NCBI GenBank assembly: GCA_016291135.1
Contig: JAEFAE010000026.1
Coordinates: 1-38,212, forward strand
DNA from: Bacteroidales bacterium
GTDB taxonomy: Bacteria > Bacteroidota > Bacteroidia > Bacteroidales > F082
Length of the DNA stretch: 38,212 nucleotides
Direction: 5' to 3'
The notes beneath the pieces are model-generated. The model ran no database searches, was not told where the DNA came from, and saw nothing but the letters and a program-made list of their open reading frames with translations. Shown in pieces: positions 7,488 through 17,900 of the stretch. The first letter of the stretch is position 1, and each line of letters begins with the position of its first letter. The position numbers and the translations under genes were made by a program.

Positions 7488-8558
7488 TTATTGTTCGTGG
7501 AGCGGTTTCGGATGCCAAATCCTGCCGCTGCAGGAGTCGCTCGGTGCTCCGGTGACGGAACAGAGTACGTTGGTGTGACCTTCGAGCCGCAACAGGCCGA
7601 GGAGGGCGAAGATGAGGGCCTCCTTGTAGTTTACGGTCTGACGGTCGGGGACGACGACTTCGTGATGGGTGTGCCGTTGCAGACGTTCGATCAAGTAGGT
7701 GTTGAGGGCGCCACCTCCGGTGGCGAGGAGGGTCCCTTGCGGGACTTCCCCGACGGCGTCGGCGATCTGGAGGGCGACATGCTCAGTGAAGGTGGCCAGG
7801 GCGGTCCCGGTATCGTAGCCTTCAAGCAGGGGCCGTTGGAAGGTCTCGAAGAACTCCCTGCCCAGCGACTTGGGGGGTGCCTGACGGTAATAGGGATGGT
7901 CGTTGAGCTGTTCCAGAAGGTCCGGGTCGACCGTGCCGTTGCGTGCCAGCATGCCGTCCTTGTCGTAGTCGAGGCCTTCGCGCTGGGCCAGCCAGTTGAG
8001 TGCCTGGTTGGCGATGCAGAGGTCGTAGGCGATGCGACGTCCGTGGTGTTCGTACGAAACGTTGGCGATGCCGCCGATGTTCAGACAGAGGGCATAGCCT
8101 CCGAAGAGCAGCCGGTCGCCGATGGGGACGAGGGGGGCGCCTTGCCCGCCCTTGCCCACGTCTTCGCTTCGGAAGTCGTTCACGGTGAGGAGGCCGCAGT
8201 GGTCGGCGATGGCTTGGCCATCGCCGATCTGCAGCGTATAACGCTGCTCGGGCTTGTGAAAGACGGTGTGTCCGTGGGAGGCGACGAAGTCGGGCTTGAC
8301 CCCGTGCCGTTCTACGAATCCCCGGATGCAGTCGCCCAGGTAGGCGCCGTATTCCAGGTCGAGGGGCCCTAGCGTCTCCGGCCGGGCCAGGAAGGCGTTG
8401 GCCAGCCGCTCGCGCCAGGCATCCGAGTACGGAAGGGTCTCGGCGGCCTCGATCGTGTAGCCATACCATCCTTCGTCGCTGGTGAGACGTACCAGGGCGA
8501 GGTCGATGCCGTCGAGCGAGCTGCCCGACATGAGTCCGATGGCCAAAGCGGTTTTCAT
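7488..8558 (-). CDS. anmK: Anhydro-N-acetylmuramic acid kinase
   Basis: A 356-residue sugar kinase of peptidoglycan recycling. It opens and phosphorylates 1,6-anhydro-MurNAc to MurNAc-6-phosphate using ATP, in the cytoplasm. The N-terminal ATP motif GLMSGSSLDGID (residues 8-19) is diagnostic. FVASHGHTVFHKP, QIGDGQAIA, VNDFRSEDVGKGGQGAPLVP and LNIGGIANVS are further family blocks, and the late LLATGGGALNTYL is in place. The length is close to that of characterised AnmK proteins. It overlaps murF by ATGA (8555-8558), tying recycling to precursor synthesis in one transcript. Confidence 0.95.
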   Translation of the reverse strand: MKTALAIGLMSGSSLDGIDLALVRLTSDEGWYGYTIEAAETLPYSDAWRERLANAFLARPETLGPLDLEYGAYLGDCIRGFVERHGVKPDFVASHGHTVFHKPEQRYTLQIGDGQAIADHCGLLTVNDFRSEDVGKGGQGAPLVPIGDRLLFGGYALCLNIGGIANVSYEHHGRRIAYDLCIANQALNWLAQREGLDYDKDGMLARNGTVDPDLLEQLNDHPYYRQAPPKSLGREFFETFQRPLLEGYDTGTALATFTEHVALQIADAVGEVPQGTLLATGGGALNTYLIERLQRHTHHEVVVPDRQTVNYKEALIFALLGLLRLEGHTNVLCSVTGAPSDSCSGRIWHPKPLHEQ

Positions 8559-9832
8559 TGGATCAGGGGCAACACTTTCTCGAGATGGATGCTGTGCGAG
8601 CCTTTGACCAAAATGGTCCGGTGCGCCACAGGATGGGCTTGGAGGTATTCATTCAGGGCTTCCACGTTGGGGAAGGTCCGGTATTCCGGATGGTCGTTGT
8701 ATTGGCTGAAGCAAGCGCCGACAAGGAACGCCTCGCGGAATCCCAAGGTGGTGAGCAAGGCGAGGATGGCCCGGTGTTCCTGTTCGGAGGCATCACCCAA
8801 TTCCCGCATGTCGCCCAAGATGAGCAGCGCGTCGTCGCCGGCGATGTTGCGGAAGTTGCGGACGGAGGCGTTCATGCTGGTGGGGTTGGCGTTGTAGGCG
8901 TCCATGATGATGCGGTTGCGTCCTTCGATGACCTGGGAGCGGCTGTTGGTGGGCTGGTAGGTCTCCAGGGCCTCCCGGATGTCGGCTCCATCGACGCTGA
9001 AGAAGTTGCCCACGGCGATGGCGGCCGCCACGTTCTCAAAGTTGTAGGCGCCGACGAGTCGGGTCTGGAGGTCGCCGAGCCGTTCGGCTGTGACGGCAAG
9101 ATAGGGGGCGCTCGATTTCGGCTTGACCAGGCAGGCGGCTTCCACGCCACTGCCGTAGGTGTAGTGGTCGAGATCGCCGATCAGTCCCATGAGCAGTTCG
9201 TTGTCGCTGTTGACGAAGGCGGTCTTGTGATGGGCCCTCAGGTGGTCGTAGAGCTCGTTCTTGGTGCGGATGACGCCTTCGAAGCTGCCGAAGCCTTCCA
9301 GATGGGCTTTGCCGATGTTGGTGATGAGTCCGTAGTCGGGACAGGCAATGTCGGCCAGGGTCTTGATCTCGCCGGGATGGTTGGCGCCCATCTCCACCAC
9401 CGCGATTTCGGTGTCGGGGGTGATGCTGAGCAGGGTGAGGGGCACTCCGATATGGTTGTTGAAGTTGCCTTGCGTGTAGGTGACCTTGTATTTGCGGCTG
9501 AGGACGGTGGCAACCAGCTCCTTGGTGGTGGTCTTTCCGTTGGTTCCGGTGATGGCGATCACCGTCAGGCCTTTCATCTGCTGGCGATGGTAACGGGCCA
9601 GGTCCTGCAGCGCTTTCAGGCTGTCGTCCACCTTCATCAGGCGTGGATGGTCGGGAAGGGAGGGCCGGTCGCATACCACGAGGCTGGCAATCCCTTGCTC
9701 CGCCACCTCAAGGGCGAAGTCGTTGCCGTCGAAGCGTTCTCCCTTCAAGGCGAAGAACACGGCTCCAGGCGGCACCTGCCGGCTGTCGGTGGTCACTTGG
9801 TAAGTCTTGCGGTAACAATCGTATAAAAGCAT
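8555..9832 (-). CDS. murF: UDP-N-acetylmuramoyl-tripeptide--D-alanyl-D-alanine ligase
   Basis: A 425-residue Mur ligase that adds D-Ala-D-Ala to the UDP-MurNAc-tripeptide, the last cytoplasmic step of the peptidoglycan precursor. The P-loop is ITGTNGKTTTKE (about residues 94-105). Other signatures are FFALKGERFDGNDF, TQGNFNNHIGVPLTLL, VVEMGANHPGEI, ITNIGKAHLEGFGS and DAYNANPTSM. Its neighbour upstream is gldJ, an order I recall from Flavobacteriia. Here an intrinsic terminator separates the two, so murF needs readthrough or a promoter in the terminator region. One weak candidate, TTG-N19-TAAATTCA, overlaps the hairpin. Confidence 0.95.
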   Translation of the reverse strand: MLLYDCYRKTYQVTTDSRQVPPGAVFFALKGERFDGNDFALEVAEQGIASLVVCDRPSLPDHPRLMKVDDSLKALQDLARYHRQQMKGLTVIAITGTNGKTTTKELVATVLSRKYKVTYTQGNFNNHIGVPLTLLSITPDTEIAVVEMGANHPGEIKTLADIACPDYGLITNIGKAHLEGFGSFEGVIRTKNELYDHLRAHHKTAFVNSDNELLMGLIGDLDHYTYGSGVEAACLVKPKSSAPYLAVTAERLGDLQTRLVGAYNFENVAAAIAVGNFFSVDGADIREALETYQPTNSRSQVIEGRNRIIMDAYNANPTSMNASVRNFRNIAGDDALLILGDMRELGDASEQEHRAILALLTTLGFREAFLVGACFSQYNDHPEYRTFPNVEALNEYLQAHPVAHRTILVKGSHSIHLEKVLPLIQ

Positions 9833-9843
9833 GCTTTACTTGA

Positions 9844-9879
9844 ATTTAAAAAAGCCGTTTGAGGGGTCAAACGGCTTTT
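9844..9879 (-). terminator. Intrinsic terminator after gldJ
   Basis: The arms aaaagccgtttga (9850-9862) and tcaaacggctttt (9867-9879) make a perfect 13-bp stem with a four-base loop. On the minus strand the stem runs into TTTTTTAAATTC. It lies between the gldJ stop (9903) and the murF start (9832), so gldJ is probably monocistronic or only partly read through into murF. Confidence 0.85.
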
Positions 9880-9902
9880 CGGGTTGTTTCTTTTTTAAGG
9901 GG

Positions 9903-11396
9903 TTATTTGGCAAAGGAGCTACCCACCTTGTTCATGGCACAGCGGAAGCCGATGGAGGCCGACGACTGGTTTTGGTTGAGGTAGCGGCGTGTGCCGGGAC
10001 TCAGGAAGTACGGACCGTCGGCCCAGGAGCCACCTTTATATACGCGCGACTCGTCGTTGATGAGGGTGGTACCCGGGGAGTCGTTGGTGGCGTAGTCGTA
10101 CATGTCCTTGGTGAAGTTGCTCTGGTCTTCCTGCGTGTCCGTCCAGTTGCTCCGGATCGACGACATGTAGTCGCCGTCGGCATAGTTCGAGTTGAACGAG
10201 GTGCGGTAGTTGTGCCGTCTGGCAGCCTGCTCCTGCGGGATGGGCTCCCTGCGGATGCGGCCCAGCGAGTCTTTCTGGGCGATGAAGCCGTCTTCGTCGA
10301 GCACCTTTTGGGTGAACACGTTGCCACGGAAGGGGCTGTAGTCGGCCACGTCTTCGAAGGTGAGCGGGCGATACACGTCAGCCACCCATTCGGAGACATT
10401 GCCTGCCATGTTGTAGAGGCCGTAGTCGTTGGGCCAGTACGAACCCACCGGGGCGGGAAGGGCGGCGCCGTCGTTCAGGTTGCCGGCCACACCCATGTAG
10501 TTGCCCGGGCCTGCCTTGAAGTTGGCCATGAAACTGCCACGGTATTTGCTGTTGTCGGTGCGCAGGCCGTCGCCGTTCCAAGGATAGACCTTACGTTGGG
10601 ATATGATGTCGTTGTTGGTGTTGCCGATGAGGCCGACGGCGGCATATTCCCATTCCGCTTCCGTAGGAAGACGGTAGGAGGGAAGCAGGATGCCGTCCGC
10701 CATGTTGACGGTGCGGAGTCCCTCGCCGTTTTGCTTGCTGAGGTCTTTCTTACCCTTCTTCACGTTGCCGACATATTGTCCGGCCAGGTAGGCGTCGGTA
10801 TTGAAATTCTCCTCGTCCTGCTGGTTGGGATCCCAGTCGAGCACACCGGCTTGGATGAGCATGAGCTCGTTCACGCGGTCGGTACGCCAGGCGCAGTAGT
10901 CGTTGGCTTGCACCCAGGTGACGCCGACCACCGGATAGTCGCTATAGGCGGGGTGGCGGAAATAGATCTCGATCATGGGCTCGTTGTAGGTCATGCGGCC
11001 ACGCCATACCAGGGTGTCGGGCAAGGCGTTGTTGACGGCCATGGGGTAGTTTTGCCCATAGACGCGGTTCAGCCAGTAGATGTATTCCAGATAGTCCACG
11101 TTGCTGACTTCGGTACGGTCCATCAGGAAGGAGGGGATCGTGACCTTGCGCGGGATGTTGTCCCAGCTGTACGTCAGGTTGTCGGTAGTGCCTCCCATGA
11201 CGAAGGTACCGCCTTCGATGGCCACCAGGCCGGGGCCGATCTGTTGGTCGTTGATCTCAGCCACTTCGAACCCGCCGTTGTTGGGGTCGTTGTAGGCCCA
11301 GCCGGTAGTTTGGGAAGTCTGCTTGGGGCAAGCGGTAAACACCGTCATTGCCGTAAAACAGACTGCCAATGTCTTGATTCCTTTCAAAAATCTCAT
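9903..11396 (-). CDS. gldJ: GldJ, T9SS/gliding lipoprotein with SUMF1-like fold
   Basis: A 497-residue lipoprotein of the formylglycine-generating-enzyme-like (SUMF1) fold. It has a lipobox FTAC with Cys23. The blocks FVMGGT, SFLMDRTEVSNVDYLEYIYW, NALPDTLVWR, HPAYSDYPVVGVTW and LPTEAEWEYAA match GldJ better than the paralogue GldK/PorK. In Flavobacterium GldJ is needed for gliding and for stability of other Gld proteins, and it is located next to porU/porV. It is not expected to be an enzyme. Here it is divergent from the porU pair, with a 140-base shared upstream region. Distinguishing GldJ from PorK rests on remembered motifs and position. Confidence 0.85.
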   Translation of the reverse strand: MRFLKGIKTLAVCFTAMTVFTACPKQTSQTTGWAYNDPNNGGFEVAEINDQQIGPGLVAIEGGTFVMGGTTDNLTYSWDNIPRKVTIPSFLMDRTEVSNVDYLEYIYWLNRVYGQNYPMAVNNALPDTLVWRGRMTYNEPMIEIYFRHPAYSDYPVVGVTWVQANDYCAWRTDRVNELMLIQAGVLDWDPNQQDEENFNTDAYLAGQYVGNVKKGKKDLSKQNGEGLRTVNMADGILLPSYRLPTEAEWEYAAVGLIGNTNNDIISQRKVYPWNGDGLRTDNSKYRGSFMANFKAGPGNYMGVAGNLNDGAALPAPVGSYWPNDYGLYNMAGNVSEWVADVYRPLTFEDVADYSPFRGNVFTQKVLDEDGFIAQKDSLGRIRREPIPQEQAARRHNYRTSFNSNYADGDYMSSIRSNWTDTQEDQSNFTKDMYDYATNDSPGTTLINDESRVYKGGSWADGPYFLSPGTRRYLNQNQSSASIGFRCAMNKVGSSFAK

Positions 11397-11488
11397 CGCA
11401 TAAAATAATTTGGTGCTCTAAAAACTTCGAACTTGCCCGTTTATTGTGTGGGAGAGAAGTTTTTTTTCGCCTTATAATAAAAAAGTTG

Positions 11489-11496
11489 TATTTTCG
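11489..11496 (+). promoter_or_regulatory. Weak -7-like element before the porU pair
   Basis: TATTTTCG differs from the Bacteroidota -7 consensus TAnnTTTG at one base and lies 40 bases before the first porU start. A TTCG about 20 bases upstream could stand in for the -33 element. No better candidate was seen in the 140-base region shared with gldJ. Confidence 0.25.
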
Positions 11497-11536
11497 TTCT
11501 TTGTTCGTATTGTATGGTTTTGAATGCATTGATTCT

Positions 11537-14500
11537 ATGCTGAAAAGATTTCTCGTTTTGGTTGGGCTTTGCCTTTGGCTGTTGCCCGTATTTTCCCAGT
11601 CGGAGGGCCGGCCCGGTAGGGACGGCTACACCTCCCATTCCGTATTGTCGTCGGGGAATTGGTATCAGGTGGCGATGGACACCACCGGGGTGTTCCGGCT
11701 TGGCTATTCCGATTTGGCCGACTTGGGTTTGGATGTGGATCGTCTCGACCCCAGGAATCTTCGCGTGTACCATAATGGAGGCGGGCTCCTCAACGAGCTG
11801 AATGCCCAGTCCCGTTTCGATGACTTGGAGGAGCTCTCCGTGTTCGTGATGGGCGAGGAGGATGGCAAGTTCGACCGTAACGACTACCTTCTTTTCTATG
11901 CACGGGGTCCGGTCACATGGCAGTACAAAGCCACGGACGGCGTGTTTGAGCACCGCCCCAACGCATACGAGACCCGTTCCTATGCCTTCATCACGGCCGA
12001 CTTGGGTCGGGGCCAGCGCATTGCCCTCGCCGTCCCGCCTTCGGGCGACGACCTGTTGGTGACCGAGTTCCTCGACAGGCAGGTGTACGACAAGGACAAC
12101 TACAACCTCATCAGCGGAGGAAGGACCTACTATGCCGACATCATTGAGGGCAACAATGCCCTCGTCTATCCTTTCACCTTCCCGGGCATCAAGAACAACC
12201 GCTGGTGTAACGTCAAGGTGGAGCTGGCAGGTCGGAACTTTTCGCCGGCCAGTTTCCAGTTGCTCATCAACAACAACCTGCAACAGACCATCAACATCCA
12301 ACAAACCGCCCCTGGATCGGACAAGGCCTTTGCCTATGCCGTTTCGGGGAAGTCACATGCTACCTGTTCCAACCCCAGGGTCGAGGTCACCCTCCGACAT
12401 GTGGGCGTGCCGGGTACCACTTCGTTGGGCTATGTGGATTATATCTCAGTGAATGCATGGCGTTCCCTGTCGATGGTGGGCACGTCGATGGGCTTCCGCA
12501 ACCCGGAGGCGAACGATCCTGCCCGGGCGTATCGTTACCGGATCGGCAACGTTCCTTCAGGGACTTTCGTCTGGAACGTCACCGACTCCATCCATCCGGT
12601 GGTGGTAAACGGCCAATGGGATGCGGGTACCTACGAGTTTTTGGTCCTTGGCGACCTACACAACGAATTCATTGCCTTCAACGCCGCCTCCGCACCTGCG
12701 CCTGTTTTGATGGGGAAGGTGGCCAACCAAGACCTCCATGGCGACCGCGACTACGACTATCTGATGGTGGTCTATCCCGACTTCCTGGCTCAGGCGGAGC
12801 GCTTGAAAGCCCTCCATGCGCACTACGATCCCGACCTGCGCATCAAGATTGCCACCCCGCAGCAGATCTACAATGAGTTTTCCTGCGGTGCCCAGGACGT
12901 CACGGCCATCCGCGACTATTGCCGGATGTTGTATCACGATGCACGTCCGTTGCGTTACCTGCTGCTCTTCGGCGACGCTTCGTTCGACTACCGCAACCGC
13001 AAGGGCACGGCCACTTTCGTTCCCACCTACGAGGCCTGGACGGCGACGAACATCAATACCAGCGTGGTCTCGGACGACTATTTCTGCTTCATGGACGAAC
13101 ACGAGGGCGACCTGTTCCTCTCGGTCCCCGACATCGCCGCCGGCCGTTTGCCGGTGAGCACCGTGGAACAGGCAGAGCAGATGGTTGACAAGATAGAACG
13201 CTACCTGGCCACGGACGAGAATACCATGCAGCCGTGGCGCAATGTCATCACCTTTGTCTGTGACGATGGGGAGAGTAACGAATTCTTCGTCCATTCGGAA
13301 CAATATGCCCAACAGATCAAGCAAACCGGTGGCTATCACTTGGTGGTGGACAAGATCTATCTCGACGCCTATCCCCAAGAAAGCACGCCCAGTGGGCAAC
13401 TGGCTCCCGAGGTGAATGCCGCCATCAACAAGCGCATGGACAAGGGTGCCCTGATTGTGAACTATGTGGGTCATGGCGGTGAGGTGCAGCTGTCCGAAGA
13501 ACGGATCCTCCAACGTGCCGATGTCAACTCCTGGCGCAATGGACCGCGTTGTCCGTTGATGATCACGGGCACGTGCGAGTTCAGCCGTTACGACGACCAC
13601 ACCCGGACCTCGCTGGGCGAATATGCCTTCCTGAACGAATATGGAGGGATGATCGCCATGTTCACGACCTCCAGGGTGACCTACGGAAACTACAACAAGC
13701 GTTTCATCAGCGGTGTGTACAACCACCTGTTCGTCATGGAACAGGGGCAGCGCCGGCGTTTGGGCGACGTGTTCCGCATGGCCAAGAACCACCCCGACAT
13801 CCATGACCGGAAATACGTCTTGTTCGGCGATCCCGCATTGCGCCTTCCCATGCCTACATGGACGGTGGAGACCACGGCCATCGACGATACGATCCGGGCC
13901 CTCCAGCCTACCACCTTGGAAGGCGTGGTGCGTGACCAAGAAGGACAGATCGCTACGGATTTCAACGGGTTGGTGTACGTGAGTGTGTACGACAAGGAAA
14001 CCGTCTATCATACCAACGGCGACCACGGCGTCTCCTCACAACCTTTTTCTGTTCGTAACAGTGTGATATTCAACGGAAAGACGGAGGCTGTCAATGGGCA
14101 TTTCTCCCTTTCGTTCACCGTTCCGAGAGACATCTCCTATTCCTTTGGACAAGGCATGGTGAGCTATTACGCCACCGACTACACCCATGAGGCGGCTGGC
14201 AAGTTCGAGGATTTCGTCATCGGTGGCTTCTATGAGGATGCCGTCTTGGACGAGCAGGCGCCTTTGGTGCAACTGTATATCGACGATGAACGCTTTGTTG
14301 ACGGCGGCATCACCGGCGACAGCCCGATGCTGATTGCCTACGTACAGGACGAAAGCGGTATCAATACCACCGGCACGGGCATCGGCCACGACATTGTGGC
14401 GACCCTGTCGGGACCGACCAACACCTCGTTCGTCTTGAACGATTATTTCGTGGCCGATGCAGGCACCCAGGGCAAGGGGGTCATCCGCTATCGGATGCAG

Positions 14501-14911
14501 GACTTGGAAGCGGGTGATTACACGCTCACGCTGAAGGTATGGGACATCTACAACAACTCCGGTACCGCATCGGTATCGTTCCGCGTGGTCAACAGTGACA
14601 TGATGGAGATCGAGAATCCCCTATGCATCCCCAACCCGGTGGTTGACGAGGCGGGCTTCAGCTTCGGCCACAACCAGATCGGAAACAACATGGACGTCCG
14701 CATTCGCATCTACGACTTCATGGGCCGGATGGTCACCGAACTCCACGAACAGGTCTATGGGGTCTCTACCCGGGCGAATCCCATCCCCTGGAACGGTTGT
14801 GCCTCCAACGGCAAACGGCTGCCTGCAGGGATCTATGTCTATGTCATTACGGTCACCAACACCCAGCAGGAGACCGCCACGGTGTCTTCCAAGTTGATCA
14901 TTAACCATTAA
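11537..14911 (+). CDS. porU: PorU-type T9SS sortase, C25 cysteine peptidase (copy 1)
   Basis: A 1124-residue secreted gingipain-like peptidase. PorU removes the C-terminal sorting domain from T9SS cargo at the cell surface and links the cargo to lipopolysaccharide. A signal peptide (about residues 1-20, ending PVFSQ) is followed by an N-terminal beta region and the C25 domain (about 415-780). The catalytic pair is His646 (YVGHGG) and Cys680 (GTCEFSRYD); in P. gingivalis PorU the active cysteine is near residue 690. Beta domains follow, then a retained CTD-like end (IPNPVVDE, IYDFMGRMV, LPAGIYVYV). The start at 11537 gives a clean signal peptide; the frame is open 31 codons upstream without one. 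It precedes copy 2 by 10 bases. Confidence 0.93.
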   Translation: MLKRFLVLVGLCLWLLPVFSQSEGRPGRDGYTSHSVLSSGNWYQVAMDTTGVFRLGYSDLADLGLDVDRLDPRNLRVYHNGGGLLNELNAQSRFDDLEELSVFVMGEEDGKFDRNDYLLFYARGPVTWQYKATDGVFEHRPNAYETRSYAFITADLGRGQRIALAVPPSGDDLLVTEFLDRQVYDKDNYNLISGGRTYYADIIEGNNALVYPFTFPGIKNNRWCNVKVELAGRNFSPASFQLLINNNLQQTINIQQTAPGSDKAFAYAVSGKSHATCSNPRVEVTLRHVGVPGTTSLGYVDYISVNAWRSLSMVGTSMGFRNPEANDPARAYRYRIGNVPSGTFVWNVTDSIHPVVVNGQWDAGTYEFLVLGDLHNEFIAFNAASAPAPVLMGKVANQDLHGDRDYDYLMVVYPDFLAQAERLKALHAHYDPDLRIKIATPQQIYNEFSCGAQDVTAIRDYCRMLYHDARPLRYLLLFGDASFDYRNRKGTATFVPTYEAWTATNINTSVVSDDYFCFMDEHEGDLFLSVPDIAAGRLPVSTVEQAEQMVDKIERYLATDENTMQPWRNVITFVCDDGESNEFFVHSEQYAQQIKQTGGYHLVVDKIYLDAYPQESTPSGQLAPEVNAAINKRMDKGALIVNYVGHGGEVQLSEERILQRADVNSWRNGPRCPLMITGTCEFSRYDDHTRTSLGEYAFLNEYGGMIAMFTTSRVTYGNYNKRFISGVYNHLFVMEQGQRRRLGDVFRMAKNHPDIHDRKYVLFGDPALRLPMPTWTVETTAIDDTIRALQPTTLEGVVRDQEGQIATDFNGLVYVSVYDKETVYHTNGDHGVSSQPFSVRNSVIFNGKTEAVNGHFSLSFTVPRDISYSFGQGMVSYYATDYTHEAAGKFEDFVIGGFYEDAVLDEQAPLVQLYIDDERFVDGGITGDSPMLIAYVQDESGINTTGTGIGHDIVATLSGPTNTSFVLNDYFVADAGTQGKGVIRYRMQDLEAGDYTLTLKVWDIYNNSGTASVSFRVVNSDMMEIENPLCIPNPVVDEAGFSFGHNQIGNNMDVRIRIYDFMGRMVTELHEQVYGVSTRANPIPWNGCASNGKRLPAGIYVYVITVTNTQQETATVSSKLIINH

Positions 14912-14921
14912 AGCCTGCCTC

Positions 14922-17900
14922 ATGAAAACAACCAGACTTCTACTCCTTTTTTTGACGGGACTGCTGTCGATGCCTCTTTGGGCACAATGGACGGACCAGT
15001 CGGTCTTGCGCGATGGTACCTGGTACAAGGTGGGGGTGCTCGAAGACGGCGTGTATGCCATCGACGGTGTCTCCCTGCAGTCGGCAGGTGTGTCGATCGG
15101 CCAAGTCGATCCAGCTCGGATCCGGCTCTTTGGCAACGTGGCGAAGCCGCTTCCCGAGTTGAATTCAGATGCCCGTTACGACGACCTGACCGAGGTCGCC
15201 ATCGAGGTGACCGGCGCCGACGACGGTGCGTTCGATGCGCAGGACCGCATCCTTTTCTACGGGCAGGGACCGGTGACCATGACCTTGGGCCTGACCAACA
15301 CCTACGCCTACGAACGGCATCCTTATACCGATACGATCTTTTATTTCCTTTGCGTCGACGGCATGGAACCGGGGCTGAGAATGGAAACGGCCCCCGCGGC
15401 GCAAGCCGCGGAGGGCGATCCCCATATCACCCAATTCCCTGACTATTGGAACCATGAGAGCGAGGAGCTTTCCCCATACGCCTCGGGAAGGACCTGGTAT
15501 GGCGACATGATCACCGCCCAGGAGGGTTCCAAGACCTTCCACTATCCGATGCCGGATTATGTGCGTAACAAGCCGGTGCGGCTGTATTCGAAGGTGCTGG
15601 GACGTTGTGTCTCCCCCTTTACCTATTCCATGTCGTTGAATGGGACGGAAGTGGTGCAACAGGCGACCATCGATTCCTTCAAGAGCCATGTTTTCGGGAT
15701 TGAGAAGGTGGTGGACCGGATCCTTACCTTGGACCAGGAAGGCTTTGCCCTTCGTTATGAGGTGCAGACTACAGGCCAGCAGCCGTTGCTGTATATCGAT
15801 TATTTTACGGTGAACTTCTGGCGGGAGCTTCGCTTCGAGGAGCGCGAACTGGCTTTTCGTGTTATCCCGGCCCAGTTGACCGCCCCTACCGCGGAAGTGG
15901 TGGTGGAGGGCGTCTCCGACGGGGTGTGCTGCTGGGAAGTGACCGACCCCTTGCATCCGCTCAAACAGCCGCTGCAACGGGACCAGGCTACTGGTTCCTT
16001 CGGGGTGGAAGGCCAACGGGAGCGCCGTTACCATCTCTTCGACGCTGCCGGGGTGAAGCCGGTGGCTTCGCTTCGTGGTATTGCCAACCAGAACCTTCAT
16101 GCCCTTGCCGGAACCGAGTATCTGATTGTCACGTCGCGGCTTTTCTGGGAGCCCGCCCAGGCCCTGGCCGCCTTCCATCGTGAGGAAGACGGACTGTCGT
16201 GTCTGGTGGTCGATGTGGAGGAGATCTACAACGAGTTCGGTACTGGCACGCCGGATCCCACGGCGTTGCGCGATTTCATCCGGATGCTCTACCTGCGCAG
16301 CAATGCCCAGCTGCGCTATGTGTTGTTGTTTGGCAAAGGCACCCACGACTATCGCGACCTTAAGGGACGGCACAACAACTTCGTGCCCACCTATGAGGTG
16401 GCGGACCAGCCTTGGTATGAAGTCGCCACAACGAATTCCGACGATTATTTTGCCTTGATGGACCCCCAAGAAGGCGATCGTTGTTCTGGAAAGGTGGACC
16501 TGGGCGTGGGACGCCTGCCGGTCACTACCTGCCAGCAGGCCGAGGAGATGGCGGAGAAGATCAAACGCTATGCCGACCGGTCTGTCACCCACGGGCCTTG
16601 GCTGAACCGCCATCTGTTCATGGCCGATAACGACAGTAAGTCCTATATAGACTATGTGGAGATCCTTGATCGGACCTTGGATACCGCCGGTCCCAACCAG
16701 ACCAGCCAAAAACTCTATGTGGACGCCTATCCTGTGGTCAACACGCCGGCGGGACAGCGGGTGCCTGAGGCGCATGATGCCTTGCTTGCCTGTTTCGAGG
16801 AGGGTTTTGCCGTGTTGAGCTATACCGGCCATGGCGGCATCAAGGGACTGACCGAGGAGAAGGTGCTGACCAACTCCGACATCCAGGCGATGACCAATGG
16901 CGACAGGTTGCCTTTTGTGCATACGGCCACCTGCGAGTTCAGCAAGTTCGACAACCCCAATGTGGTCTCGGCCGGTGAGTTGATGATCCTGAACCCGCAT
17001 GGCGGCGCCATCGGAATGTTGACTTCCTTGATTCCGACCTATTCGCAGAACAACCAGAAGCTGTCGAGGGCGTTTACCGAACATGTCTATGACCTGGACC
17101 ACGGGGAGCGGCTTCGATTCGGTGATCTCTATCGGTTGGCGAAGTCGGATCTCAACTATTTCCATTCTGGCAACATCTGTTTTGTCCTCTTTGGCGATCC
17201 TGCCTTGCGCCTGGCCTGTCCTTCGGATGAGGTCCGTACGCTGCAGGTCGACACGGAACACGGACACTCCTATACCGTGCCAGCTTCGGGCATGGTGACC
17301 CTGACGGGATGTGTGGCGATGATGGGGAGGGGGGTTGACACCCTGTTCAACGGGGTGGTCGATGTCCGCCTCTACGACAAGAAGTCGCGCTTCTCCACCT
17401 TGGGCTCGCATGTGTCGCCGGTGCAATATTCCTATTACCACGACGTGCTGTTCGAGGGGAAGGCCTCCGTGACCGAAGGGCGGTTCTCCATCACGATCCC
17501 CATTCCTTCGGAAATCAATTTCGGCAGTGGATCGGCCCGGGTGTGCTATTATGCCTACGACTCCCTCCGCCGCCGGCATGCCGGCGGCGTGTTCGACCAG
17601 CTGCAGGTGGTCGGGACGGATTCCAGCCTGGTGCCCGACTTGCAGGGTCCGGAGATAGCGTTCTATTGGGACCATCCCTCCTTTGAGAGCGGGGATGTGG
17701 TGTCGCGCAAGGGAACGCTTTGCGCCGACCTGTTCGACGAGCATGGCATCTACCACTACAATGTCAGCATCGGACGAAACATTGTCTTGCGCAGCGATGT
17801 GCCGGAATACGACAACTGCATCCTCAACGACCACTATGAGCCGGCTCTCGACGACTATCGGCGCGGACGCATCCTGCTGCCTGTAGGAGAGCTCGAGAGC

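Noticed and set aside
9903..11396. Sulfatase-modifying (formylglycine-generating) enzyme
   Set aside because: The fold is shared, but the lipoprotein signal, GldJ-type blocks and the porU/porV neighbourhood fit GldJ, and no sulfatase gene is nearby.
12656..14026. A 456-codon open frame on the minus strand, opposite porU copy 1
   Set aside because: Same cause: biased third codon positions leave the antisense frame open. No start signal, membrane segment or family motif was seen.
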